The translations under genes were made by a program, and so were the position numbers. A model generated the notes under the pieces. It was given only the letters and a program-made list of their open reading frames with translations. It did no database searches and had not been told where the DNA came from. Of a DNA stretch of 64,000 nt, positions 52,401 through 61,185 are shown piece by piece (positions within the stretch are counted from its first letter, which is position 1; each line of letters opens with the position of its first letter). Source of the DNA: Ornithinimicrobium avium (lineage in GTDB: Bacteria; Actinomycetota; Actinomycetes; Actinomycetales; Dermatophilaceae); assembly GCF_003351765.1 (NCBI RefSeq), contig NZ_CP031229.1, positions 1,612,001-1,676,000 of the forward strand, read 5' to 3'.

Positions 52401-55224
52401 CGCCTCGGCGTCCACCCTGCTGCGCGAGGCCGACGACCCGGCCCTCCTGCTCGGGCAGGCGTCCGCCCGGTACGTCGACGCGCTCTACACCGCCGCCGCC
52501 ACCACGGTCGGCACCCAGCGCCTCCAGCGCCTCGACGAAGCCGCCGAGCACCTGGTCCCCGGCATGAGCGACGCGCCGGCGTGGCCGACCCTGCGGGCAC
52601 ACCTGACCCTCATGGCCGCAGGCGGGCAGAACCCGATACCGGTGCTGCGTGATGCAGTGACTGCGCGGGAGGTCGACACCGCCGCCGACCCCGCCGCCGT
52701 CCTCGACTGGCGCCTGGACGACACCGGGATGCGCAACACCACCCCCGGGCCGCTGCCGTGGATCCCCGGCATCCCCGCCCCCCTGACCGACGACCAGACC
52801 TGGGGGCCCTACCTGGCCGCCCGCGCCCAGCGCATCACCGACCTCGCCCAGGACGTCGCCGAGCACGCGGTCACCGCCGCCACCCCCCAGTGGGCCGCAC
52901 AGGGCACCGCTCGCCCGGCCGACGACGTGCTCGCAGCTGTCGCCGTCTGGCGGGCCGCGAACCAGGTCGACCCCGCCGACCTGCGCCCCACCGGCCCGGC
53001 CCACGCCTCCAAGGCCGCAGCGACCTACCAGCGCCAGCTGGCCTCCAAGATCCAGGGCGACCGCTCCCCCGCACTGGCCGAGTGGGGACCGCTGCTGGCC
53101 CAGGTCGCCCCGGGGACGGTCAAGGACCCCTTCGCCGCCGTCCTGGCCGAGCGGCTGGCCGCCGCCACCCGGGCCGGGATCGGCGCCGCCGCCCTGGTCC
53201 GGGACGCCGCCGGCACCAAGGCCCTGCCGGACGACCACGCCGCGGCCGCGCTCTGGTGGCGCGTCGCGCAGCACCTGACCCCGGCCGTGGACAACACCGC
53301 CGGGCCCGACCAGCTCCTGTCCACCGCGTGGGTGCCGACCCTGACCAGCAAGCTCGGGGACGACCGGGCCCGGGCGATGCAGAACAGCCCCTGGTGGCCG
53401 GCGCTGGTCACCACCGTCGACCGCGCCCTGCAGCGCGGCTGGGCCCTGGACGACCTCGCCGCCACCGCCCCCGCACCCGGGTCCGACGTCGACGACGCCG
53501 CGGCCATGACCTGGACCATCAGCACCCTCCTGGACGACCCGACCCACCTGCACCAGAGCGTCGCTCCTCAGCAGGAGGACCTCGACGTTGCCGCGGCTGC
53601 CCTCGACCCGGACCCGGTCTCGGTGCAGGCCACCGACGCCGAGTACCGCCAGTACCTCGACATCATCACTGCCGCTGTCCCTTCCAGCGGCCCCGTCGAC
53701 CAGCAGGACGACCTGGACGCTGCGGGAGTCGATGCCTCCTTGGCCTGGGCCGGTCAGTACCGCCGGCTCATGGGGCCGCTGGACCCGACCCAGGCCGACC
53801 TGGACCGGGCCTACGACCGCGCTGTGCAGGCGCAGGAGTCGCCCGTGCCCGTGAAGCGGCTGGTCCAGGTCAACGCGATGGCGCTGCGCTACTACGAGGA
53901 GCAGCTGACCGCCGGCGGCTGGGCCCGCGCATACCTGGCCGACCGGTTCGGCCAGGACGTCGCCGGCCACCCGCACGTCCGCCCCGGGTACGCCCCGGCC
54001 GGGTGGACCCGGCTGGCCGACCACCTTCGCAGCCAAGGCGTCAGCGACACCGAGCTACAGACCACCGGGCTGGCCACCACCACCAAGGACGGCCGGCTCA
54101 TCGACCGGTTCCGCGACCGGGTCGTCTTCCCCATCACCGACCAGGACGGTGATGTTCTCGGGTTCGTCGGCCGCCGCAACCCTTCCGTCGACGAGGACGC
54201 CCCGCACGCCGGTCCCAAGTACCTCAATACCCCCACCACCCCCCTGTACTCCAAGGGCCACCAGCTCTACGGCACCGACGCTGGCCTCATGGCGACCGGG
54301 GCCACCCCCGTCCTCGTCGAGGGCCCGATGGACGCCCACGCCATCACCCTGGCCACCCGCGGCATGTACGTCGGCCTCGCTCCGCTGGGCACCGCCCTCA
54401 CCGAAGACCAGGCCGCGCAGCTGGCCCAGCTCGGCGGCCCGGTCATCATGGCCACCGACGCCGACCTGGCCGGCCGCATGGCCGCCGAACGTGCCCACTG
54501 GCTCCTCGCCCAGCACAACGTCCCCACCTTCACCGCACCCCTGCCGCAAGGAACCGACCCCGCAGACATGCTCCACGACCAGGGCGCCGACGCACTGACC
54601 GGCGCGATCCTGGGCTCCTCCCCCCTGGCAGAGGTCCTGATGGAAGAGCGGCTGACCCACCTGCCCGTCGACGAGGCGCTCGAGCCGGCGGCGCGGGCCC
54701 TAGCCACCGCCGACCCGTCCAGCTGGGACCGCGCCTGCACGCAGATCGCCGGCCGGCTCGGCACCGACGAAGACACGGCCCGCCGGGCTCTGCACCACGC
54801 CGTCCACACCTGGCACGACGACCCCCACGCGGTGGTCACCCAGCAGCTGGACAACACCCGCGAGCTCCGCGCCCGTCTGGAGGCAGCCGCCCGGCCGGCC
54901 CCCGAACAGCGCTGGACTTCCCTCGCCGACCGGCTCGACCCACGCCTCACCGCCCAGGAGGACTGGCCGGCACTGGCTACCACCATGCAGCAACTGCACG
55001 ACGAAGGCCACGACGTCGAGACCCTGGCCCGGGCCAGCATCACCCACGAGCCACTCGTGTCCTCCCGCCCCGCGCAGGCGCTGCGCGCCCGCCTCGCCGC
55101 CACCAGCACCTCCACCGTGCCTGACCCCCGCCACGTGCCCGCCAACAACTGGCAGCCACGACGAGACGAAGACGACCGCATCCTCACCCACGGACCAGAC
55201 CGCTCCGGGGGCGTACCGCGGTGA
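49492..55224 (+). CDS. traA: MobF-family relaxase-helicase with a C-terminal DnaG-type primase domain
   Basis: This is a 1910-residue conjugation protein. It starts MAATIHKLTAGSGYDYLTRQ with the TrwC catalytic tyrosines Y14/Y16; the metal-binding histidines are in DLHTHVAVANKV. A RecD-like helicase follows (APAGSGKTTALRALA near 593-607, LVVIDEAGMVD, LVGDDQQLAAVGAGG, STVHTAQGVSVD). The C-terminal third carries a DnaG-like core (RFRDRVVFPITDQDGDVLGF near 1540 and the Toprim motifs VLVEGPMDAHA and IMATDADLAGRM near 1605-1660). It would nick oriT, unwind the strand and prime its replication. No T4SS genes are in the window. A 1549-residue antisense open frame here is a GC-driven shadow. Confidence 0.93.
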   Translation: MAATIHKLTAGSGYDYLTRQVARQDATEVGHSGLGSYYTAKGEAPGVWVGSGMTGIAGLAVGDEVTAEHMTRLFGTGEHPLGDASGYSLGRPFRVYGGRDDVTPYRIEVARRCEKHNKALGLPADHPIPVDDRASIRTQVALEMFRTEHGREPFDDRELAGLIARQSRPRTTAVAGFDLTFSPVKSVSTLWAVADRPLGKQIEAAHQAAVRDALAYIEKHALFTRTGKDGVQQVDVRGMVATAFTHRDSRAGDPDLHTHVAVANKVQTVTDGRWLSIDGRVLFKAVVSASEVYNTALEKHLRPLGLAFAPRTQATGPEARKRPVREVVGVDDRLNQAWSTRRASIQARRSELARAFQDRHGRPPTPVESIQLAQQATLETREAKHEPRSEAQQRQTWRAEALSVLGDQDALDSMVDAALTGARTHGFGERVDGQWVERSAARVVGTVQGSRSTWQVWHVRAEAQRRVRAADVPAEQVEDLVEQLTQAALAGSRAMTSARADTISEPQPLRRTDGTSVYTVTGSQLFTSTAVVEAEERLVAAAGVMDGRRACEQDVDLALLESVANGVELNAGQAALVKGMATSGARVQLAIAPAGSGKTTALRALARAWESSGGTVVGLAPSAAAAAVLRENADTQADTLAKLVWHLEHDPEQLPAWAQGIDEATLVVIDEAGMVDTLSLDKAVAFITSRGASVRLVGDDQQLAAVGAGGVLRDIRATHGALHLTELMRFTGAAEGGASLELRDGRPSALGFYLDAGRVHVGDLATMTEEVFGAWSADRARGKDAIMLAPTRELVAELNQRARDHRLEGAPRPADEVALSDGNHASVGDTVITRRNDRRLQTAPTDWVKNGDRWTVLDTTGAGALVVAHTRTHRKIALPADYVLESVELGYASTVHTAQGVSVDVTHGLATGAESRQQLYTMMTRGRDANHVYLQVVGTGDEHDATKPGTVSPRTATDLLEAILARDEAPASASTLLREADDPALLLGQASARYVDALYTAAATTVGTQRLQRLDEAAEHLVPGMSDAPAWPTLRAHLTLMAAGGQNPIPVLRDAVTAREVDTAADPAAVLDWRLDDTGMRNTTPGPLPWIPGIPAPLTDDQTWGPYLAARAQRITDLAQDVAEHAVTAATPQWAAQGTARPADDVLAAVAVWRAANQVDPADLRPTGPAHASKAAATYQRQLASKIQGDRSPALAEWGPLLAQVAPGTVKDPFAAVLAERLAAATRAGIGAAALVRDAAGTKALPDDHAAAALWWRVAQHLTPAVDNTAGPDQLLSTAWVPTLTSKLGDDRARAMQNSPWWPALVTTVDRALQRGWALDDLAATAPAPGSDVDDAAAMTWTISTLLDDPTHLHQSVAPQQEDLDVAAAALDPDPVSVQATDAEYRQYLDIITAAVPSSGPVDQQDDLDAAGVDASLAWAGQYRRLMGPLDPTQADLDRAYDRAVQAQESPVPVKRLVQVNAMALRYYEEQLTAGGWARAYLADRFGQDVAGHPHVRPGYAPAGWTRLADHLRSQGVSDTELQTTGLATTTKDGRLIDRFRDRVVFPITDQDGDVLGFVGRRNPSVDEDAPHAGPKYLNTPTTPLYSKGHQLYGTDAGLMATGATPVLVEGPMDAHAITLATRGMYVGLAPLGTALTEDQAAQLAQLGGPVIMATDADLAGRMAAERAHWLLAQHNVPTFTAPLPQGTDPADMLHDQGADALTGAILGSSPLAEVLMEERLTHLPVDEALEPAARALATADPSSWDRACTQIAGRLGTDEDTARRALHHAVHTWHDDPHAVVTQQLDNTRELRARLEAAARPAPEQRWTSLADRLDPRLTAQEDWPALATTMQQLHDEGHDVETLARASITHEPLVSSRPAQALRARLAATSTSTVPDPRHVPANNWQPRRDEDDRILTHGPDRSGGVPR

Positions 55225-55259
55225 GCAAGAGAAACCCATCACCCAGAAGGAGTCAGGTC

Positions 55260-55760
55260 ATGACCGTCCCCGCACCCGAGCTCAGGGCATGGGCCCAAGG
55301 CGACTACCCCACCGAAGCAGCCGTCGAGCTGCTCATCCGCGCCAAGGGCGGACGCTTCGCCCGCGAGACACAACCATGGATCCAGCGCCCCTGGCCCTCC
55401 TCCTCACTGCGTTGCGTCGACTGGGACCGGCTGCACCACGAGCTGAGCGTCTTCTCCGGCGGCGAACGAAGGCTCCTCAACATCGCCGTCTCGATGGGCT
55501 CGCCCGACCACCCGGTCGACCTGTCCAACGACCTCTCCGGCCTGGACGACGAACTCCTCCTTCTGGTCCTGGCCGCCACCGCGCACGCGGCCGGCCGACC
55601 ACGACTGCTGTCCCCCGCCACAGCCGTCCCCGACCGCGCCCAAGCCAGGCCAGCCACCCACAACATCACCCCGGGCCAACGAACACAGCCACACCCACGG
55701 CCCGAAGACGAACAACGGGCAGCGCAGGTCCCAGGCCGGAACGAAGGCCCGAAGCCCTGA
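55260..55760 (+). CDS. Hypothetical protein downstream of the relaxase
   Basis: From ATG 55260, preceded by an AGAAGGAG Shine-Dalgarno, this 166-residue protein reads MTVPAPELRAWAQGDYPTEA, VDWDRLHHELSVFSGGERRL and ALSVFSG-like helical stretches. It ends in a long Pro/Arg-rich tail. A GTG at 55221 overlapping the relaxase stop is the other possible start. It is probably a small accessory gene of the transfer region; its family is not known to me. Confidence 0.7.
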   Translation: MTVPAPELRAWAQGDYPTEAAVELLIRAKGGRFARETQPWIQRPWPSSSLRCVDWDRLHHELSVFSGGERRLLNIAVSMGSPDHPVDLSNDLSGLDDELLLLVLAATAHAAGRPRLLSPATAVPDRAQARPATHNITPGQRTQPHPRPEDEQRAAQVPGRNEGPKP

Positions 55761-55952
55761 GCGATTTCCACACCTGACACGCTCCCCCGTCGAGGTGCGT
55801 GACAGTACCCTCACGCCGAGAGTCGGTCGGAGTGGATCCGTCACGCTACTACCGCATGGAGGACGGCTACGCTCGCCCGACTTTGCCGCGGATAGGGCGG
55901 ACGTTCGTGCCGAAGAGCGCGCCGCGCCGGATGCGCGTGATAGGAATCTCGC

Positions 55953-56216
55953 GTGGCATGCGAGACCGGACGTTCGACCACCGCCGACCCGTCTTTGGTG
56001 ACTGATCGCGACAGCTTTGGGGACTTCCTGGAGGTCGTTCTCGGAGATCTTCGACTGGGCGGGGGTGAGTCGGAGTGGGAGAACTCGAGCCTCGACCGCT
56101 TCTTGGAGGCACTCGCATCGTTCGCCGAAGACCGCGTGATCGGTCGGGCGGATCAGGAGCACGCCAGCTGGAAGCTGTTCGCCGAGATGGTTGTGGCAGC
56201 CACAGGCTACGAGTGA
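55953..56216 (+). CDS. DUF7660-like small protein
   Basis: This protein of about 87 residues matches DUF7660 by the pattern DSFGDFLEVVLGDL, GGESEWENSSLDRFLEALAS and a C-terminal SWKLFAEMVVAA helix. The start may be the GTG at 55998 (VTDRDSFGDFL) instead of ATG 55953. Single gene, no operon evident. Function unknown; such proteins are often found as toxin-immunity-like or stray accessory genes. Confidence 0.6.
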   Translation: MACETGRSTTADPSLVTDRDSFGDFLEVVLGDLRLGGGESEWENSSLDRFLEALASFAEDRVIGRADQEHASWKLFAEMVVAATGYE

Positions 56217-56365
56217 CGCGCACTCATCTGCCGCCTGTCGGTTGACCGGTTTACGGCCAAGAGTGTTCCGCGGAACACTCCCCGCCCCTGCGGTGGGTTG
56301 CTCTTGCGCACCCCGCCCCGCTCTCGGCGTCCGACGCTAGGGTCAGGGCCAGGAAGGGTGGCGCC

Positions 56366-56566
56366 ATGAGCTGGGACGACCTGATCGAGATGTTCAACCC
56401 TGGCCATAAGCATCTGGCCGAAGAGCGTGAGCGGAAGCGGATCGAGGCTCAACTGCCCGGTTCGGAGGCCGATTACGATCCTCATGCTGCTGGGGTGGAT
56501 CTCGAGCGCGGGATCATCTTCTTGCCAAAGGGCGAAGACGACGCCGAGGAAGAGGCTTCCCCGTAA
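56366..56566 (+). CDS. DUF6191-like small protein
   Basis: This 66-residue protein begins MSWDDLIEMFNPGHKHLAEE and ends with acidic residues; the pattern MSWDDLIEMFNPGHKHL...ERKRIE is characteristic of the actinobacterial DUF6191 family. An AGGAAGGGTG Shine-Dalgarno lies 9 bp before ATG 56366. Soluble, function unknown. Confidence 0.75.
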   Translation: MSWDDLIEMFNPGHKHLAEERERKRIEAQLPGSEADYDPHAAGVDLERGIIFLPKGEDDAEEEASP

Positions 56567-56676
56567 CCGCTGTCGCGATCGTTGCAGCCACCCCCGCAGC
56601 CGGCCGTCCATCCGGTTATGCCGCTCCGGGGGCGGCGCTCCGGAAGTTGGGGTCCTTGTAGACGTAGGTTCGGAGG

Positions 56677-57669
56677 ATGGCATACGACGCGGTAGCCGAG
56701 AGTCGTCGGCTCGTCGCATCTCGTGAGCTCACGCCGGCGACGAGGTTGAGCCGACGCCGACGCTACGTCCCCATGGCCGTGGCTGTCGCCGATGACATCG
56801 CGGTCACGATGTTCGCTCGCCGCAGCGTCGGGTGCAACGTCGCGGAGACCTGGGTCCTGGCCCGGCACGGACACGAATGGGCGATGCTGGGAGGTGGCGG
56901 TGGACCACTGGATGACGACGCCCTCGACTACCGACCTGCAGTGCTGCCTTCGCTGCCGAGCGGGCACCCCGAGGCCGACGCCGGGTCCGTGAGGACAGAG
57001 GGCGCCGGTGGCGTCCTGGACAGCGGCGTGAGGAGGCTTTGGCCTGGCCGTGGGAGATGGATCAATTACTGCATCCTCCGGGTCAACGCGGAAGTCGCCC
57101 ACCCTGTTGTCGATGAGCGTCGCATTGCGGTTCCGTGGCACGGTCGATGTCTCGTCGGGTGGATTGGACGAAGACCCAAGGGGCTAGCCGTCCTGGCCCA
57201 TGACGGCAGGCAGCTGGAGCACGTGGCTCCGATGCCCGCCTTGAGAACCCGTCCGCTCATGCCGCCAGGAGGACGACCACCTTCAGAAGTCCCTGCGTGC
57301 TCGCCAGGCCAGTGCCGTCAGCACGGCAGTCGTGGGGGTCCAGATGGCCCGCTCGGGCCAGGACGGCGAGATGCCGTTCATGACGGCGCCAACGCCCATC
57401 AAGGTGGTGACGCCGGTCAACACGTGGCGGCGCACCCTCACCGGAGTGCGACGGCTCACGACCGCGACAGACAGCCCGCTATAGAGAAGCGCGGCGCCTG
57501 CGCTCACCACTCTGAGGCGGCTGGGCAGCACGCCGGGGTGAGCGCCGCCGTAACTGGCACGGCCCCAGGGGACCCCGGCAGCAAGCGCAACTTGGAAGGC
57601 GGCGACCCCTCCCAGGCCAACGGCCAAAGCACTACGTTCGAGGGAGCGCTGCTGACGCTCAGCACCTGA
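56677..57669 (+). CDS. Conserved hypothetical protein overlapping a convergent gene
   Basis: From ATG 56677 the recognisable part is the first 200 residues: MAYDAVAESRRLVASREL, AVADDIAVTMFARRSVGCNV, ETWVLARHGHEWAMLGGGGG and IAVPWHGRCLVGWIGRRPKG. Similar proteins I know end shortly after a motif like the last one, yet this frame runs another 140 residues antisense to the membrane-protein gene (57283-57711). A lost stop or frameshift near 57240 is likely, so the true end may be about 57250. No localisation signal. Confidence 0.55.
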   Translation: MAYDAVAESRRLVASRELTPATRLSRRRRYVPMAVAVADDIAVTMFARRSVGCNVAETWVLARHGHEWAMLGGGGGPLDDDALDYRPAVLPSLPSGHPEADAGSVRTEGAGGVLDSGVRRLWPGRGRWINYCILRVNAEVAHPVVDERRIAVPWHGRCLVGWIGRRPKGLAVLAHDGRQLEHVAPMPALRTRPLMPPGGRPPSEVPACSPGQCRQHGSRGGPDGPLGPGRRDAVHDGANAHQGGDAGQHVAAHPHRSATAHDRDRQPAIEKRGACAHHSEAAGQHAGVSAAVTGTAPGDPGSKRNLEGGDPSQANGQSTTFEGALLTLST

Positions 57670-57711
57670 TGGCATCGGCCTCGGCTCAGTCACACGTTCA
57701 TGATGCCGCAT
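57283..57711 (-). CDS. Small membrane protein
   Basis: This 142-residue protein has about four hydrophobic segments: ALAVGLGGVAAFQVALAAGV, RLRVVSAGAALLYSGLSVAV, HVLTGVTTLMGVGAVMNGIS and TPTTAVLTALAWRA. The AFQVALAAGVPWG pattern is known from uncharacterised actinobacterial membrane proteins. Start MRHHERVTEPRPMPSGAERQ; the ATG at about 57675 would shorten it. Convergent with the gene at 56677. Confidence 0.75.
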   Translation of the reverse strand: MRHHERVTEPRPMPSGAERQQRSLERSALAVGLGGVAAFQVALAAGVPWGRASYGGAHPGVLPSRLRVVSAGAALLYSGLSVAVVSRRTPVRVRRHVLTGVTTLMGVGAVMNGISPSWPERAIWTPTTAVLTALAWRARRDF

Positions 57712-57801
57712 CCGATCATGCCGCGTGGAGCGTGGGACGCACGCTAGTGCCGCGTGGAGGACGGCTACGCTCGTCCGATCATGCCGCCTTGCGCTGACGG
57801 C

Positions 57802-58407
57802 TCAGCGGGCCAGTGTCCGCGCGATGGCCTCGAGAGCCTTGGCTGTTCGCTTCCCCATGGCAGCCTGGTCCGTGCCGCCTGGCTCGGGGTACGTACCCGA
57901 CTCGAAGACGTCCGTCGCCAATACATACCGATCTTCATAGGTGCGCCCGCGCGTGTCCTCGTAGGTGGCGGTGGCAACGACCCGGTCGGCTGGCACCGCC
58001 ATGTGCCGTTCGTCTGCGTCACCCCTGAAGCGCCAGACGTTGTCCAGTCTCATGCCTGGTGTCAGCGTCGGGATCGGGTCCGCGTAACGCCGGTTGATGG
58101 GGTGGACCAGACCCTCCTGTGCGCTGTTGACCTCGGGAAGTGGTGGATCGAAATAGATCACCACGTCGCGGGCCACGGACCGGCCTACGTTGCGCACCAC
58201 CAATGTCGCCGTGGCCGTGACAAGGGGTTCATCCCGGAGCTCAGCGACCACTACGGGTCGAATAGCATCACGACTGTCTTTGCGGATCTGGTTCAGCGAG
58301 AAAATCGCTACCAACGTCGTGACCACGGCTGCCAACGCCGACACCCCCGCCCACACTGTGGCGGAATCTGCCTGCTGTAACGGGTCAAGGGCTACCAGTA
58401 GGTCCAT
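57802..58407 (-). CDS. Membrane-anchored hypothetical protein
   Basis: This 201-residue protein has an N-terminal membrane helix (ATVWAGVSALAAVVTTLVAI), then a basic stop-transfer (NQIRKDSRDAIRP). A cytosolic beta-sandwich-like domain follows (RPVVVAELRDEP, TATLVVRNVGRSVARDVVIY). I know the layout from uncharacterised single-pass bacterial proteins. No neighbour suggests a function. Confidence 0.7.
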   Translation of the reverse strand: MDLLVALDPLQQADSATVWAGVSALAAVVTTLVAIFSLNQIRKDSRDAIRPVVVAELRDEPLVTATATLVVRNVGRSVARDVVIYFDPPLPEVNSAQEGLVHPINRRYADPIPTLTPGMRLDNVWRFRGDADERHMAVPADRVVATATYEDTRGRTYEDRYVLATDVFESGTYPEPGGTDQAAMGKRTAKALEAIARTLAR

Positions 58408-58984
58408 GCCTCCGGAGTATGGCGCTGGGTCCTGACAAGGTCTCGGGGACTATTTGGCAGCCCAGCAGGACCGACCTTTCGCTCAAGCTCGCCACGCCAC
58501 CCGGCCGTCGGGCGACCAGTGGCGCGAACGACGTCGAGCACCAAGGGGCCAGCCATGTGCGGCATCCGGTATTGCGGCGCGTCAGGCAGAAGCCTCGACG
58601 TGCCTCGTTCCGCCGCAAGGGACGCGTGCTGCGACGTCCGTTCCTGCCGCACTAGGCGTGGCAGCACGCTCTGACCTCGTCGGCACCCATCCTGGGTGCG
58701 TCCCACCGCCGCGTGGGCGAAGGCGCCCTTCTGCCGCACTGCGGACGCGGTGGCGTCCGCAGTGCGGCGTTCGGGTCCGTCTGCCTGCGCAGTGGGAACC
58801 CCGACAGCTCCCGTCGAGCAGTGGGCTCCCCGGACCCGGCCCGGCTTGAACGGGCAGCCACCCTCACCATGCGACGGGCGGGACGCACCCTTACCGGGTA
58901 GGTGCGCCTTGGGCGGGCTCAATATCAGGGTACCGCCAGTCGTTCGAGCGCCCGGGCCGGTTCACTGTCATGCCGCAGGTGGCA
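58408..58984. other. Gene-free segment rich in inverted repeats
   Basis: No credible gene in about 575 bp. The sequence is packed with TGCCGCA-type words, and one near-perfect hairpin is listed separately. Open frames here reflect GC content. Confidence 0.55.
58733..58768. repeat. Perfect 16-bp hairpin
   Basis: Arms GCCGCACTGCGGACGC (58733-58748) and GCGTCCGCAGTGCGGC (58753-58768) are exact reverse complements with the 4-nt loop GGTG. There is no T-run after it, so it is not a classic intrinsic terminator. Confidence 0.9.
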
Positions 58985-59743
58985 CTATGCGTTGTCGGTC
59001 TGGCTCTGGGTTTCGAGCGTCGTGGTCAGTTCCCGGATCGCTGCGACGATGGCGGGGTCGGTGTGGTGGTGAGTGGTGAGCCATGCCAGGACTGCTCGTG
59101 CGGCGTTGAGGTTGTCCGTGTAGCCAGGGATCATCTGGTGCAGCGGGAGACCTCCGGGTAGAGAGGCATTCTCGATGCGGCGGGTCGCCTCGAAGGGGTC
59201 CGGGTGGTCCAGCTCCGTGGCGGGGTCGAGCCGCACCAGCGCCAGGACGCGGTCGACGGCGTATACCTGGATGAACCGCATGGCGGCCAGGTGCTCACCC
59301 CGCAGCTCACGGTGCAGACCGACGTAGAGGTTGGTCAGGGCCTCGTTGAGGTGGAAGTCCACGGTGTCCATCGCGGTGGCGGCCGGCAAGGCCGCCCCGA
59401 GGGCGAGCGGGTCCACCCGTCCACGTGACCAGACCACACGCGCACCGGTGACCGGCAGGGCGGCGAGCTGCTCCGGGGTGAAGATCGCATACTCCAGGAA
59501 CAGCCCGTCGGCCAGGAGTGCCTTTCTCCCGTTCGGGTCGTTGACGAAGCTGTACGCGACCTGGCCACCGAAACCCTGGAGCCAGCTGGTGTCCTGCAGG
59601 TACCGGTCCTTGGTGTCGGTGGTGTCGGTGATGAGGAAGAAGTCGATGTCGGAGTTGAGTTGATTGAGCGTTCGTGTCCGGTTTGACGCGCTGGATCAGA
59701 CCACATCGGTACGGTCCTCGTGACACCTTCAGGAGGGTGCACG

Positions 59744-60088
59744 ATGAGCAGCAACGATGCCTCGGTACCGAGGAAGCGGCGACCGAAGAAGGTCCTGTCG
59801 CCGTCGGCGAAGTATGAGATCTGGTTGCGGCTGGTCCGTGGCGAGGTCACGATCGCCCAGGCCGCGACCGAGGCCGGGGTGGACCGGTCGACGGTCATCC
59901 GGGTCCGGCAGGTCGCCAAGGACGGTGCGCTGGCTGCGCTGGCCGCCTCCCGGCCCGGCTCGCCGGGCAAGAGCCAGCGGGACTTCGAGCTGGAGGAGGC
60001 CAACGCCGAGATCGCACGGCTCTCGGAGGCGGTGAAGGAGCTGGCGGTGAAGCTGACGCTCGTCGAGGGAAAAGGGGGGTCGGTTTGA
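59744..60088 (+). CDS. IS3-like OrfA, helix-turn-helix protein
   Basis: From ATG 59744 this 114-residue protein reads MSSNDASVPRKRRPKKVLSP, then a helix-turn-helix (TIAQAATEAGVDRSTVIRVR) and a C-terminal leucine-heptad coiled coil (FELEEANAEIARLSEAVKEL). It binds the element ends and partners with OrfB. Its stop overlaps the OrfB start by 4 bp, suggesting translational coupling. A GGAGGG Shine-Dalgarno precedes the start. Confidence 0.85.
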   Translation: MSSNDASVPRKRRPKKVLSPSAKYEIWLRLVRGEVTIAQAATEAGVDRSTVIRVRQVAKDGALAALAASRPGSPGKSQRDFELEEANAEIARLSEAVKELAVKLTLVEGKGGSV

Positions 60089-61185
60089 CGCCCACGGCAC
60101 CCGTGCCGGCCCGGGTCGACGCCGCCACGAAGGGCGCTCTGCTGGGCCTGGTCGAGCATGCCACCGATCGTGGCTGGCCGGTGGAGAAGGCGTGCGCGGT
60201 GCTCGGCCTGGACGTGCGCCGGGCCCGCCGGTGGACCCGCCGTCGGGAGACCGACGCCGCCGCCGGGCTGGTCGATGCTCGTCCCGGCGCGAGCGTCAAC
60301 GCGCTGAGGCCGGCCGAGGTCGAGGCGATCGTGTCCGCGTTCGAGACCTTCGGCGAGAAGGACTTCTCCCACCGCCGGCTGGCGCACCGCGGCTCCTACG
60401 AGGGCTTGTTCTGGGCCGCCCCGTCCACGGTGCGGCACGTCCTGAACGACCATGACCTGCGGTTTCGTCACCCACCGCGGCCGCCACGCGGTCAGCGGCG
60501 CCCGTTCCCGGACTGGGCCTCTCACACCCCTGGGTCGATCTGGATCTACGACACGACGCACTTCACCGCCGCCGGCGTGGGTGCCCTGTTCGTCGAGGAC
60601 CTCGTCTCGCGCAAGTGGATCACCACCGTCGTCTCCGCCGAGGAGACCCACACCCAGGTCCAGCTCGCGTTCGAGCAGGCCCTGGAGGTCGAGGGGCTGC
60701 TGGAGCCGGCGCTGGAACGGGCCGAGGCGCTGGGCCGGGACCTGGAACTGGACGGGGAGGACGAGCTCACCCCGATCCTGCTCGCCGTCTCCGACAACGG
60801 TTCCCAGATGATCTCGGCGAACACCCGCAAGTTCATGGCCATGTACGCCATCGCCCAGCACTTCGGCCGGCCCTCGACGCCGACCGACCAGGCCTGGGTG
60901 GAGTCCCTCAACGGGACCGTCAAGGCCGAGTGGCCGCACCTGACGAAGATCACCGACCCGGCCGTCCTGCGTGCCGAGCTCGACGTCGCCCGGACCGAGT
61001 ACAACACCACCAGGTTGCACTCCGCGCTGGGCTACGTGACTCCGGACGACGAGCACCACGGCCGCGGCGAGGCCATCCGACAGGCCCGCCGCGACGGGCT
61101 CGCACGAGCAGCCCAGGCACGACTTGCCTACAACCGGAACCAACGGAAGAATCAACCCAACCCAGAGGACCCGGATGTGGTTTGA
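60085..61185 (+). CDS. IS3-like OrfB, DDE transposase
   Basis: This 366-residue integrase-core transposase starts at TTG 60085. The DDE triad is visible as WIYDTTHFTA, LAVSDNGSQM and WVESLNGTVKAEW, and the C-terminal EYNTTRLHSALGYVTP is typical of IS3/IS481-type enzymes. An N-terminal helix-turn-helix (PVEKACAVLGLDVRRARRW) precedes it. The gene is complete and the element has both ends, so it may still be active. Confidence 0.92.
   Translation: MTPTAPVPARVDAATKGALLGLVEHATDRGWPVEKACAVLGLDVRRARRWTRRRETDAAAGLVDARPGASVNALRPAEVEAIVSAFETFGEKDFSHRRLAHRGSYEGLFWAAPSTVRHVLNDHDLRFRHPPRPPRGQRRPFPDWASHTPGSIWIYDTTHFTAAGVGALFVEDLVSRKWITTVVSAEETHTQVQLAFEQALEVEGLLEPALERAEALGRDLELDGEDELTPILLAVSDNGSQMISANTRKFMAMYAIAQHFGRPSTPTDQAWVESLNGTVKAEWPHLTKITDPAVLRAELDVARTEYNTTRLHSALGYVTPDDEHHGRGEAIRQARRDGLARAAQARLAYNRNQRKNQPNPEDPDVV

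Noticed and set aside
49387..54036. A 1549-residue minus-strand open frame
   Set aside because: It is antisense to the relaxase, has GC-rich low-complexity composition (Gly, Val, Arg, Gln, His) and no domain; a shadow of third-position GC bias.
58733..58768. Intrinsic terminator
   Set aside because: The hairpin is perfect but lacks a following run of T on either strand.
59335..61155. A 606-residue minus-strand frame across the IS element
   Set aside because: It is antisense to OrfA and OrfB; only fragments overlap the real interrupted gene, in another frame.
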